From Adenophora triphylla var. japonica (Eukaryota; Streptophyta; Magnoliopsida; Asterales; Campanulaceae): 64,000 nucleotides of DNA. The notes below the pieces were generated by a model, which saw nothing but the letters and a program-made list of their open reading frames with translations, made no database searches and was not told where the DNA came from. Shown one piece after another: positions 54,414-64,000 of this stretch. The position numbers were made by a program, and so were the translations under genes. The stretch covers positions 496,001-560,000 of the forward strand of contig JAFEMH010000519.1 of NCBI GenBank assembly GCA_022495995.1, written 5' to 3'. How positions within the stretch are numbered: the first letter of the stretch is position 1; each line of letters opens with the position of its first letter.

Positions 54414-57075
54414 GTGTATACGTTTTTGCTAATTAGTGTGTGTGATTCTGTTAATTAGTGTTTTTTTGTGTTTTTCCTTGTTGATTTGTTCTTGTTCCAG
54501 TGCGCGTGCTCGTTAATCTCTGTTTTGTGTGTGTGTTTATTGTTGTTGTGTATTATGTGTATTTTTGTGTTTCTCTCACTTCTACAATTGTTAATTTCTG
54601 TGTGTATGTGTATGTTTTCTCATTTCTGAAGTTATGACTTATTGTTTAAGTGTATGCCTCTTTCACATATGAAATTGTTAATTTGTTACTATGTTTATGT
54701 AGTTTCTGCATTTTCGATCTAATTTATTACTGGTTGATAACTGATTTATGGCTTATTATGTTTCAGTTGTACCGGTTTCTTGTTAGGAGGACCGGCAGCA
54801 ACTTCAATGCAGTGATCTTGAAGAGGTTGTTTATGAGCAAAATCAACAAGCCTCCGGTGTCTCTCTCTAAGTTGATTGGGTACATGCAAGGAAAGGTTCG
54901 TATTTAAGGTTTTAATGTTGAGTGCATTTGATTATTCTAGTTAATGCATTATGTCTGCTGTTGTTCATACTGTTGATTGAGCGTATATGACCCCAGAAAT
55001 TTCCGTCCTTTTTGCTTTAAATCTAGATGAGAAGTAGGGTAAATTTGAGCATGAGAAAAGTCTGAAGTTCATGGCAATGTTTGATTTTAGAAATTTATTA
55101 TGGAAAGGAATACATGGAAAATTCTATAATTTAGTGGAAATCATATGAGAACTGGCGTTTGTTTTTCAATACTTAATTGCCAGTTTTCTAGCCAGTTTCC
55201 AAAAGTAGAAGATGTGTCCATCATCCAAGTAATGTTGTTGGTTGTTTCCACTCGTCTTTCATTTTCATTCCCTTGCATAATCTGTAACCATACTGTTAAT
55301 CTTTAACACATTGTTTGAAAACTTAAGAGATTTTTAAATAGGGAGAAGTAATCTAAAGTAACCTACCATCCTTTTCTCCGGCGTACCAAGTCCCATGATC
55401 TAAATGAGGGTTACATTAACATTTGATGCTTATACTTGTAGGTGTGTAATGTATGTGTTTTGAATTTCAGGAGGAGAAGATAGCTGTGCTTGTCGGAACT
55501 GTGACGGATGACACTAGGGTTTATGAGGTACCAGCTATGAAAGTTACTGCCCTGAGGTTCACTGAAACTGCGAGAGCTAGAATTGAGAAAGCTGGAGGGG
55601 AGTGCTTGACTTTTGATCAGCTCGCTCTGAGAGCTCCTCTTGGTCAAAACACGGTATGTATTTGATGATCATATCTGGAATAGGTTGCATATTATACAAT
55701 TGTGTTTTAGTTTCTCTCGTTTCCTCCTTGTTAGCATCTTCAGTATGATAGTATGTAGTGCTCCCTCCCTATCTTCCACGATAAGAGTCCGCTATTCATT
55801 TTTTGGGTCTTCCATATTAGGAGTCTGCTTTAAATATTTATTGTTCTCGCTTTTTCTTTAATGTTCAAAATATGATAGCTTTATTGCATATTGCAGGTAA
55901 AGAATTAAAGTTTTATTACAAACTATAAGAAGTACAAAGTTGTCAAAGTGCCTTGTGAATAAATTTGACTTTTAAATGTGGATTCTTTACCTGGAACGGA
56001 GGGAGTATAGACTTAATTTGACTGCCTGAGCCAATAGACATTGAGATTGTGGTCACACTTAAACTTTGAAACGAACATTGTCTCATTTCTTCTGTTAGTT
56101 ATTGGAAGATGTAGGTTTTGTAACAGCTTACATGTAGGAGATCACAATGAAATAATCCTCATTTTCCCGATAAGTATGTTTGGTGACCGGAACTATGTAG
56201 TTTTTACGTTTTATTTATTTTTCCTTTCATTCCACGAGTATAATTTATGACTTGGATGCTAAATGTCAGGCTCCTCCCTAGTAGGTAGACATGCTTAAAA
56301 CTACCCGGGAACCGAGAGAACCTACGGGTAAAACCGGGAACCGCTAGAACCGTAACTGTGGAAAACCGGGAACTGTGGGAACCGTAACCGGCGGTTCCAC
56401 GGTTCGAGTACGGGTCCACCATTTTCAGAATCGGGATCCGGCGCCAGGAACCGGAACCGGGATCGGGAACCGGGACTTTGAAACCATGTAACAACTAGTT
56501 TGTTATTATTTAGTTAATAATCTAACTGAATTTGCTAAAAATACTAACATTTACTTGTATAAACTAATTTTTTAAACGAATTTTGTTACAAATCTAATGG
56601 ATTTTGAAATTCTATTAATTATTTAACTATTTTCAGTTATATTGAATTAAAAAAAATATATATATTAATAAATGATTTGGAACCGGCGATTGGAACCGTG
56701 GACCGGGAACCGGAATTACACGATTCGAAAACGGTTCCCCCTCCCATGTTATTTTTGCAATTTAGGCATGTTATTTCCTTCTGCTTTTTTTTCACAAGCC
56801 TTGTTGCTACAATTGATTCTTGAAGCTGTGGCATTTTGTAATCATGCTTCATTTTTCATGCTTAATCACATGATATTGGGGACTTTTATTAAAATAGACT
56901 TTGGTTCATGATTTAGGTCCTCCTTAGAGGTCCAAAGAATTCCCGTGAAGCAGTGAGACATTTCGGCAAAGCTCCTGGTGTGCCCCACAGCCACACGAAA
57001 CCATATGTCAGATCCAAGGGAAGGAAGTTTGAGAAAGCTAGAGGAAGAAGAAACAGCAGGGGATTCAGAAACTGA
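54206..57075 (+). CDS. RPL18: 60S ribosomal protein L18 (eL18)
   Basis: It is a structural protein of the cytosolic large ribosomal subunit. Five exons join in frame: 54206-54208 (only the ATG), 54291-54380, 54767-54895, 55471-55653, 56917-57075. They give 187 residues, the usual plant length. Motifs seen include [20 protein letters not shown] at the start, [38 protein letters not shown] and [20 protein letters not shown], with the basic C-terminus SRGFRN. All introns are GT-AG. The first intron lies directly after the start codon. Intron 4 (1.26 kb) has taken up a Stowaway MITE and an AACCGG-rich repeat. A CT-rich leader precedes the ATG, as in many translation-machinery genes. No damage is visible. 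Confidence 0.97.
55761..56005. mobile_element. Stowaway MITE in eL18 intron 4
   Basis: CTCCCTCCCTATCTTCCACG and the right end TACCTGGAACGGAGGGAG are inverted ends with decay. TA at 56006-56007; left TG. Confidence 0.75.
56283..56755. mobile_element. hAT-like repeat with GGGAACCG words in eL18 intron 4
   Basis: Both outer parts are packed with GGAACCG, AACCGGGA and CGGTTCC words in opposite orientation around an AT-rich core (56476-56690). Such subterminal GGTTC/GAACC arrays are common in plant hAT MITEs. Exact ends and target duplication could not be fixed. Confidence 0.5.
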
Positions 57076-57440
57076 TTCGGATCAGTTTCCTTCCTCCATG
57101 TTTCAGTTTTGTGGGCGACATCCTTCGTTGACTTGTCAAAGTTGTTCTATTGTTTTGTTTGGGATCCAAATATTTCAGTTTTAAGCCTTGTTATGTTTTA
57201 GACTTTATTGTATGGATCAATGAAGGTTTTAACGTTTAGACTTTATATTTAGTATGGATTGAATGATATGATTTATTTGGGTGCCATTACAAATCTTAGT
57301 CTAATTTCTTTTACTGGAGCTGTTGATTTCTGTAGTTTATGGCTAATTGAAGTTAATTCTTGTCGTATAAAATATTTGTGAGCAACAGGACAAATTCCTT
57401 TTTGGCCATCCTTGTTTAGGTATTTGGTATCCAAACTCGT
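57076..57440 (+). other. eL18 3' UTR and downstream flank
   Basis: T-rich text follows the stop codon. AATGAAGG and ATTGAATG words near 57220-57270 are possible polyadenylation region. No further exon is seen. Confidence 0.45.
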
Positions 57441-57700
57441 GACTTTGAAACCATGAAGCTAGTTTTTTGTTATTATTTAGTTAATAAATTAACTAAATTC
57501 ATTAAAAACTAATCAAATTTGTTAAAAAACTCACATTTTCTTATAAAATATATCATTTTAAATTTCTTATAAAATATATCAATTTAAATGAATTTTATAA
57601 CAAATCTAATGAATTTTGAAATTCTATTAATTATTTAACTATTTTCAGTTAAGTTACATTGCATTTTAAAAAACATATAAAAGTAATAAATAAATGGGCT
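57441..57700. repeat. Second copy of the AT-rich core found in eL18 intron 4
   Basis: From GACTTTGAAACCATG through TTGTTATTATTTAGTTAATA to ATTTAACTATTTTCAGTTA, this text matches 56476-56660 with moderate divergence and a small internal duplication (TTTCTTATAAAATATATCA). It lacks the AACCGG arms of the intronic copy. Confidence 0.75.
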
Positions 57701-58033
57701 TGGACCTCCATCAACATTTCCCCCGCTATCGTTACCACTCAAAACCTCCCAAAAGCCCCCGGCTGACTTCCAGTTTAAGAAAGTAATCAAGGTTTCTTCA
57801 GGGGATGTGAGATCATACAGGGAGGGGGCTTAAGACTTTAAAATTGTTAAAAGGAGATATGAAAAATCAAGAGAATTGGTGATTGGAGACAAATAAATTT
57901 ATTAATGGGGTGATGGGTAAAGAAAAAAATGGTGGAGAGAGAAGCATTTGTGAAGCTGCAGGGAAAATGGGTTGTGAAGCAGTGAATGGGGCTTGGGCAT
58001 AATAATCATCAAAATGGGATGTCTTGTGTATAT
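57701..58033. other. Gene-free stretch before the hAT element
   Basis: Mixed text with no exon. GTGTATAT at 58026-58033 is the target duplication of the next element. Confidence 0.4.
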
Positions 58034-58743
58034 TAGGGGTGAACATGGTCTTCGGTATTAGGTTAAAACCGATACCATACCAAAGTATTTCTGTATATAA
58101 AAACCTATATCGTTAGATTTTTCAGTTTTTATCGGTTTCAGTTTTTTCGGTTTTTGGTTTTCGGTTTCGGTTTATGGTTTATGTTCGGTTCAGTATTTTC
58201 GGTTTTTAAATGCATTGTTTAAAAAGTTTTTAGGTAAATTCTATATACAAGGCACCTTACATACAAGGCATCAATAATGCCCAAACTACCCTTCGCGTGT
58301 CGTGTGCGAAAGGACGACAGGAAGCCTTTATTTCGTGTACTTTTACACGACATAAACTAATTGTGTAAAATATTAGGTCGTATGAAATTATACGAAATTT
58401 AAATTTACTCTGTCATTAATGTCGTACACTACCACACGATAAGATGTCCTAATATCGTGTATATCCATACGACATATCAAAATGAAGATGTTCTTCGATG
58501 ATTTGCAACACGATGTTAATGATACGCATATGCTATGTTATATTATTGAATTGTGTTGTTAATTGAGCAAAATTTATACACTTATACATGACAAGGAACA
58601 AACGTCATATTGGATCATACAATATCATATAACCTATCACATTTAAGTGATACCACTTTATTTATAATCACCTAATAAATGATTATAAATAAAGTCATAG
58701 AGATGAAAAACCCTTTAAATGCCATTTAGAATGGAGAAAAAAA

Positions 58744-59275
58744 TAAACGAGGTAGCCGTATACCATTTTTCACAAGATCGGGACACATAAAACCCTAAAA
58801 ACCCTAAATAATGGCACATATTTGTAACTCATCTTTCATTTGGATTTGGAGGAAACTCATGTAGATGAAAAACACTTTAAATGTCATCTAGAATCTAGAA
58901 AAAAATTAAAAAAAATAAACGAGGTAGCCGTATACCATTTTTCACAAGATCGGGACACATAAAACCCTAAAAACCCTAAATAATGGCACATATTTGTAAC
59001 TCAATTTCCATTTGGATTTGATGGAAACTCATGTAGATGAAAAACACTTTAAATGTCATCTAGAATCTAGAAAAATTAAAAAAAAAAATAAACGAGGTAG
59101 TCGTATACCATTTTTCACAAGATCGGGACACATAAAACCCTAAAAACCCTAAATAATGGCACATATTTGTAACTCAATTTCCATTTGGATTTGGAGGAAA
59201 CTCATGTAGATGAAAAACACTTTAAATGCCATCTAGAATCTAGAAAAAAATTAAAAAAAAAATAAACGAGGTTAA
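58744..59275. repeat. Three tandem copies of a ~174-bp unit
   Basis: Units begin with AAACGAGGTAG at about 58744, 58916 and 59089; a fourth start at 59264 breaks off after AAACGAGGT. Each contains CACAAGATCGGGACACATAA, two CCCTAAA words, and CTCATGTAGATGAAAAACAC. Copies 2 and 3 are nearly identical. Confidence 0.9.
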
Positions 59276-59479
59276 TGATAAGTTGTACATTAGAGGAATA
59301 CCAACTACTCAAGATTATATATTTGAAATTATCATATTTGTTAATCAAGATTATATGTTTCTTGTTATATAACAAGTTGGAAAACAAACAATGATTACAT
59401 ATAAGATTGAACCAACATCATACAATATCATATAACCTACCACATTTATTTATAATTAATTTTTATTTTATTATATGAT

Positions 59480-59800
59480 GTGTCGTGTTTAAATACACGA
59501 CATTTACTAATACATTTCGTATGAACAATACACGAAATGAATCGAGTGTATCTCGTGTATTGTTCATACGAGATAATTACCAGAAACAAAGACTATATCG
59601 TGTGTGTATACACGATATGTACCATAATATACGAAATGTGGAAAGTATCTCGTGCACTATAACACGAAATGGTCACCAACATTTCGTGTATTGGCACACG
59701 AAATGTAAACTGATGAATCAGTTTACATTTCGTGTGCCATTTACACGAAATGTTGGTGACCACTCGTATGTGTTCATACGAAACACACGCCGACAATTTC
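59480..59800. repeat. Irregular palindromes of the TCGTGT/ACACGA type
   Basis: Copies include TCGTGTTTAAATACACGA, TCGTATGAACAATACACGA, CTCGTGTATTGTTCATACGA and TTCGTGTATTGGCACACGAA. A larger inverted repeat (about 59678-59715 and 59717-59757; ACCAACATTTCGTGTATTGG paired with CCATTTACACGAAATGTTGG) centres near 59716. Confidence 0.85.
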
Positions 59801-60793
59801 AAATTTTAGGCACACGAATTCGTTTCCGATTCAAACAAAAAACTCAAATTTATGTTACGAAATCGCAATTAGAACCATTTAGGATAGGTTTAAACAACAT
59901 TAAGCATTATATAATCGGTTTTAGGCATAAATTTGTTGTTGGGTTTTCAAATTTAAAATCTAGGTTAAAAAGAATTAATTTTGGAGCGGCGGAAGGAGGG
60001 GCGGACTTTCCACCGGTTTTAGGGAGGTTTGTCTTCATTTTTTCCGGCAGTGGTGGTCGGCGGCGTTCGTCGAGTGAGAGAGAGAAGAGAGAGCCCGTTG
60101 GTGTTTCTTAGGTTTTGAGAGAGAAAGAGAGAGAGAGAGAACAGAACAGACGGTTGAAATGGGGGAGGGAAGGGATTTTTTTTTTTTTTAAGTATATATA
60201 TGAGGGTATTTTGGTCATTTGCACGTGCCTTGTAAATTCCATGCCTTGTATATAGTACTACCCAAGTTTTTATAGCCACAAGGTTATTAACTTGCTTTGG
60301 TTATCTGAAAATTGACGATTTGAACTAGCTACTCCGTAGTAAACAAATTTGATAATCCAAAATTTTAAGTAATTCAAGTTTAATTCCACAAATTTATAGG
60401 TTAATGTTCAAAAAATAAATATTATATTATTGAAATGAAATGAAATGAAACAAAGTTCTAATTACAGTATATATTAACAGTTAACATATCCTTGAGCATA
60501 AATAATAAAACATATTTAGTATATATCAATATTACATGACATTATATTAACAATTAACCTGATATGTATAAACACTCGTATAAAAATGACATGATTGTTT
60601 AGTTTCACTTCAATTCAGTATAGTAATCGGTTTTAGAATCATAAAAAATTGTACCGAAACCGAAAACTCAAATTTCCTATAATTTAATATCATACACTAA
60701 TCGGTATCATCAATTTCGTTTTTTTTTTTTGTTCGGTTTTTATCGGTTTCGATTCGATTTTCAATATATTTGATTTTCTTGCACACCTCCCTA

Positions 60794-61261
60794 GTGTTTA
60801 TAGAGAACTTGCCAGCTACAAATCCAGCTACAAATCCATACCTGCGTAGTCAGACCGTGCAATTGTCACGCGCTCCTCAATCTCATCCGTTCATTTCACT
60901 CTCGATGGTACATCACATGTGAGATTATTTCACACATTTTTAATACAACTTGATCTCGCTTGTCCATTTATACAGGATTGCGTCTCTCCCGTTCATGGAG
61001 CCGCACTTTCAAGCTCTCTGACAGCTCCTGCCCCAAAACCGTAAAGTTTCCATTTGAGAAACCAAATCAAATGGAAATGGCATAGGAACTATGGCAGCAA
61101 AAGCTTTTGGGTAAATATTACAGTCAAGAAAACAACAAAGATACATTAGTAACCAAATATATTTTTGCAAAAAAAAAAAACAAAAAAAAAAAAAACAAAC
61201 CAAATGTACTCATCCATTTACAAGGGACTCTATTTCTTGCAGATGAATTGAGTTTAAAACA
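60794..61261. other. Spacer between the hAT element and the membrane protein gene
   Basis: Probably the 3' UTR and downstream region of the minus-strand gene. A-rich runs lie at 61169-61197. No exon is seen. Confidence 0.45.
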
Positions 61262-63796
61262 TTAAACAGTGGGAGTTTTCTGTGCTCTGGAATCAACTGG
61301 GACCAGATTATCCGGAGGAGTCTCCTGATTGTCAGAACTCGAAGATTGAGATGACAAACGAGAGTCCTCTGACGATTCAGATTCAGATTTATGTAGTAAC
61401 CTACATAAAAAGCATTATCAAGAGAGAAGAGAGATGTCAAGGAAAGATCTTCTTCATATGCAGTAGTTATCCACATTTGCAGTGTACTTGAGAAAAAAAT
61501 TGCAAAAACTATATTCAAAATGGACAATTGCTTACTGCTTAGAAGGGTCTCGAGACAAGAAGGGACTTGGGCAACACCCAGTGAAGTAGGTCACATTCTC
61601 GGATAGATCCGTACTAGACTGCATATATGAAGCCAAATATTAGGAAAAAATGACAATTGCAACCTATTTTAAGGAAGGTCTATGTGTCTTGAGTGGTACT
61701 TTGCTTTTTAGCGGTTTTAACCCTTCTACTTTAGGTACACACTCATTATTCCCCCAAAAAAAAAAAAAAAAAAAAAAAAAAAACGTAAGTAGGATGGTTA
61801 ATTTTTTTTTTTAAATATACACCAAATATCCCTTCTTTAAGGGATCGTGCATATATCTATATATCTAAAGTACAATGGTTAAAATACATTGATGGTCAAA
61901 ATTGGAGCTTTGGCAAAGTACGATGGTTAAGAATGTTGATGTGTGCCTTTTTTAGAATATAACTTTTAGAGGTGGGACATTTTAATAAGATAAATGACCT
62001 GGTTTAAGAGAAACAGGTAACTAGGAAAGAGGAAAGTTGAAGAAAAACTTGCCGTTTGTTTTGGGAAACTTTGCAGCCTAGAGAGCTGAATATCCGGTGG
62101 TTGGGCTTTTTGCATCCTCCTTTCATGTATAAGCACAATTGCACATTTACACATGAACAACAGAAGTAACACTCCAAGTGAAGACACAATGATGAATTCA
62201 ATCACGATCGCAGATCCTAGAGCTGTTAAAACACGTAAACAAGCATCTGTCAGTAGCTATCTTCACTCAATTGCCTTGTTGTCAGTAGTAGGATCTGGGT
62301 CCTGTGCAGTCGAACCGTATGACAGTCCGACTTGTAGAGTATTTGAGTTACATCTTATAGTAACATGAGTTGCATTTTATCAGTATGGGATAACATTTAT
62401 AGTAACATGAGTTGCGTCCTGTAGCAAGGTTTGTCGAACTGCTGTACAATCCGACTGAATAGGCCCCAAATTCGTAAGTAGTATCCTCCACCATAATGTT
62501 AAGCAGCTTAATTGGACTCACAAGATAATTAAAGAAACTTACTATGAGCCAACAATGAACTCATTGGTTGTCTTCTTATTAAGTTTACCGAAGCCTCAGA
62601 AAAGAGGGGCTGTGACATCATTTCTGCACAATCTGGATAACATCCATACCATCCCATATCGTTAGCAGTAACTATTAGAACTCCACCATGCTCGCCACCC
62701 TGTACATACCGAGATCAGCTCCACATGAAAATTGCGACAAAGTTCCAGAAAAGTTCAATTATAATCTGGTTATAAATTTGTTTCTCATAGGAATAAAGCT
62801 ACAGGGATCTGCAGCAAAATGAAATGCATTACCTTCAAAGATTGTTAGAAAATTTGGTTATCCTATTAAAACCTAGATGTTATTGACAGTTTAAGTAATG
62901 GTGTCCCAAAATAGATGTCGCACCTGGACATTTTTGGTCAACTTGATTGAATTACCAAATATTGATGGAAATTTAATAATCTTCATGAAAATCTAAAAAT
63001 TGTTATTGACGCTTCATCAAGAATAGTTATAGTACTATCAATAACAACTTTTAGAATTTCATGAAAAAATATGATTAATTTTAGTAACTTTTAGGTCAAA
63101 ACATTATTAAGTTAACCAAAGAAGTCAAGATGCAATATTTATTATGCAACAGAGGGAGTAATAAGTACCAAAAAGAAGGAAAAATAACTCAACACTCACA
63201 TGATATAACAGCTCTTGAAGGACACTGTTGCAGGCCTTGATTGTTCCGCGAAATCTAATTCCTTTTGCTTTGACAGTAAAATGTTTTGAGATTGTAACAA
63301 ATGTTTGAAGAGGCTGCCACTGGTAACTATTCTTCAACTTCAGTTCAGTTGTACCCACAAGTTCAGCTGGCAAGTTGGTTGATAAAAATCCAGAACTAAC
63401 TTCCACGGAAAACATGACCATGAAATGAGACTCGTTCCCTGAAAGTCAAACCAATCAAATAATAACAGCGAGAGAGACTTACAAGCTTTATATTTACTGC
63501 TAAAAAATAAAAAATAAATAATCTCTCGTACCTCGGAAATAAAGAAGATCTGGGTCCTCGATAGAAAAATTAAACATGTCTCTTTGTTTATCAAAGATCA
63601 GTAATCCCTCATCCTTTCTCCCGTTCGCTAAGAAGACGAGTTCAGGAACGTTAATAACTGGAGCATCATTTATCGGTTCCACAAAGATCGGAACATCTAA
63701 ATCATTTCTCCCATTTCTGTTCTTAGTGGAGACTCGAATAACATCTTCCCCATGAAAATTCTCCTCACTGCTTTGATGCAATGAAGTAGGACACTT
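61262..63796 (-). CDS. Single-pass membrane protein with cadherin-like ectodomain, 3' six exons
   Basis: Minus-strand exons, 5' to 3': about 63796-63532, 63438-63200, 62699-62543, 62222-62053, 61618-61536 and 61400-61262 (stop TAA 61264-61262). They join in frame. The first holds the end of a cadherin-like repeat (VPIFVEPINDAPVINVPELV), continuing into a second repeat with SSGFLSTNLPAELVGTTELK. Then come the Cys-rich NDMGWYGCYPDCAEMM block, one hydrophobic segment (VIEFIIVSSLGVLLLLFMCK) followed by basic HERR (membrane stop), and a Ser/Glu-rich tail ending QKTPTV. The join between exons 4 and 5 fits only with a GC donor (GCAAGT). I do not recognise the gene by name; similar plant proteins are annotated as cadherin-like or Calx-beta-like. 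The 5' part lies beyond the right edge, and the acceptor of the first exon here is uncertain. Confidence 0.8.
62896..63158. mobile_element. Decayed Stowaway MITE in an intron of the membrane protein gene
   Basis: GTGTCCCAAAATAGATGTCG at the left and the right end AACAGAGGGAG with TA at 63159-63160 pair with decay. The interior matches the MITE at 44577-44831 (GTCAACTTGATTGA). Confidence 0.7.
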
Positions 63797-63889
63797 AGAA
63801 ACATATTACACTTAAGATATGCTAATTGAACATGGTTCAAAAAGGAGAGAGGGAGAGAGAGAGAGTTCATTATAAGAAGCCCAATATCC

Positions 63890-64000
63890 ATTTTTATCCA
63901 TTGTACTTTCAATAGTTTTTCACTTATATAATTAAAAAAAACAAATACCACTGTAGTTTGAATAATGTATCATTTTGACCACAAAATTGTGGATTGAGGC
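63890..64000. repeat. Partial copy of the intron-5 type repeat at the right edge
   Basis: CCATTGTACTTTCAA, then CCACTGTAGTTTGAATAATG and CAAAATTGTGGATTGAGGC resemble 44140-44240. It runs off the window. Confidence 0.5.

Larger units (their letters stand above)
58233..60263. mobile_element. Nonautonomous Mutator-like element 2 with palindromes and satellite
   Basis: A perfect 9-bp duplication AAGTTTTTA (58224-58232 and 60264-60272) flanks ends that match as inverses (CTATATACAAGGCA block). A second ACAAGGCA lies inward on both sides, as in element 1. The interior holds TCGTGT-N6-ACACGA palindromes at 58330-58480 and 59480-59790 and a 174-bp tandem array between them. On the minus strand near the right end, a TATATATAC box and CT-rich leader precede an ATG near 60045. 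No transposase is seen. Confidence 0.85.
58034..60793. mobile_element. hAT-type element split by a nested Mutator-like element
   Basis: The left end TAGGGGTGAACATGG and the inverse of the right end, TAGGGAGGTGTGCAAG, match as hAT-like ends. 8-bp flanks GTGTATAT and GTGTTTAT fit a duplication with one change. Both arms have CGGTTT/AAACCG words (for example TTTTTCGGTTTTTGG). No transposase is visible. About 0.73 kb remain when the nested element is removed. Confidence 0.75.

Noticed and set aside
58780..59160. CCCTAAA words as an interstitial telomere
   Set aside because: Only two copies per 174-bp unit, not a tandem run; they belong to the satellite-like unit.
59485..60111. 208-codon plus-strand ORF in the Mutator-like element
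   Set aside because: It runs across inverted repeats and an AT-rich stretch, has no domain, and the gene-like features there read on the other strand. Likely chance.

Overview
The window is nuclear DNA of a flowering plant. Three host genes with plant-type exons and GT-AG introns sit in a dense, nested transposon landscape with LTR retrotransposons, a Helitron remnant and many Stowaway, Tourist, hAT and Mutator-type elements. A core eudicot is likely and an asterid or Lamiales is my guess; the sequence alone does not fix the species. I see no tRNA, rRNA, CRISPR array or bacterial-type operon.

Left part (1-28 kb): no host gene is supported. It holds the end of an LTR element running off the left edge (1-1499), a multi-LTR TRIM element with duplicated flank (2517-3582), a Tourist-like MITE (4092-4639), and a Copia element (5032-18232) that was split by a second Copia element (8760-16770). 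A Helitron 3' end and decayed helicase follow (20023-21250), then a run of Stowaway MITEs, and a small Mutator-like element with an eight-unit, exactly 26-bp-periodic palindrome array (24805-25696).

Middle (28.3-51.6 kb): one plus-strand gene, the E2 dihydrolipoamide acyltransferase of the branched-chain 2-oxoacid dehydrogenase complex (BCE2), reconstructs as eight exons and a 508-residue protein with all domains. Intron 1 contains a 12.4-kb Ty3/Tat-type element that also carries antisense accessory ORFs. Intron 6 contains a 4.9-kb Copia element. Intron 7 holds a MITE hairpin and a 133-bp perfect palindrome. The host reading frame is untouched by all of this.

Right part (51.6-64 kb): a Tourist-like element with a G-rich array sits beside a long-TIR Mutator-like element. 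The 187-residue ribosomal protein eL18 gene follows (five exons, 54206-57075) with telo-box and site II promoter motifs. Next is a hAT-type element (58034-60793) with a second palindrome-rich Mutator-like element nested inside it (58233-60263). On the minus strand lie the last six exons of a membrane protein with cadherin-like ectodomain (61262-63796); its 5' part is beyond the window.

The most interesting themes are: a family of nonautonomous Mutator-like elements built around TCGTGT-N6-ACACGA palindromes; a Copia LTR with paired GGGCGGTCGCCC palindromes at exact 22/51-bp spacing; a perfect palindrome in a host intron; and a housekeeping gene that has absorbed more than 17 kb of retrotransposon while keeping its exons intact. 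Exon joins were made by hand from splice signals and protein continuity, and LTR divergences are rough counts by eye.
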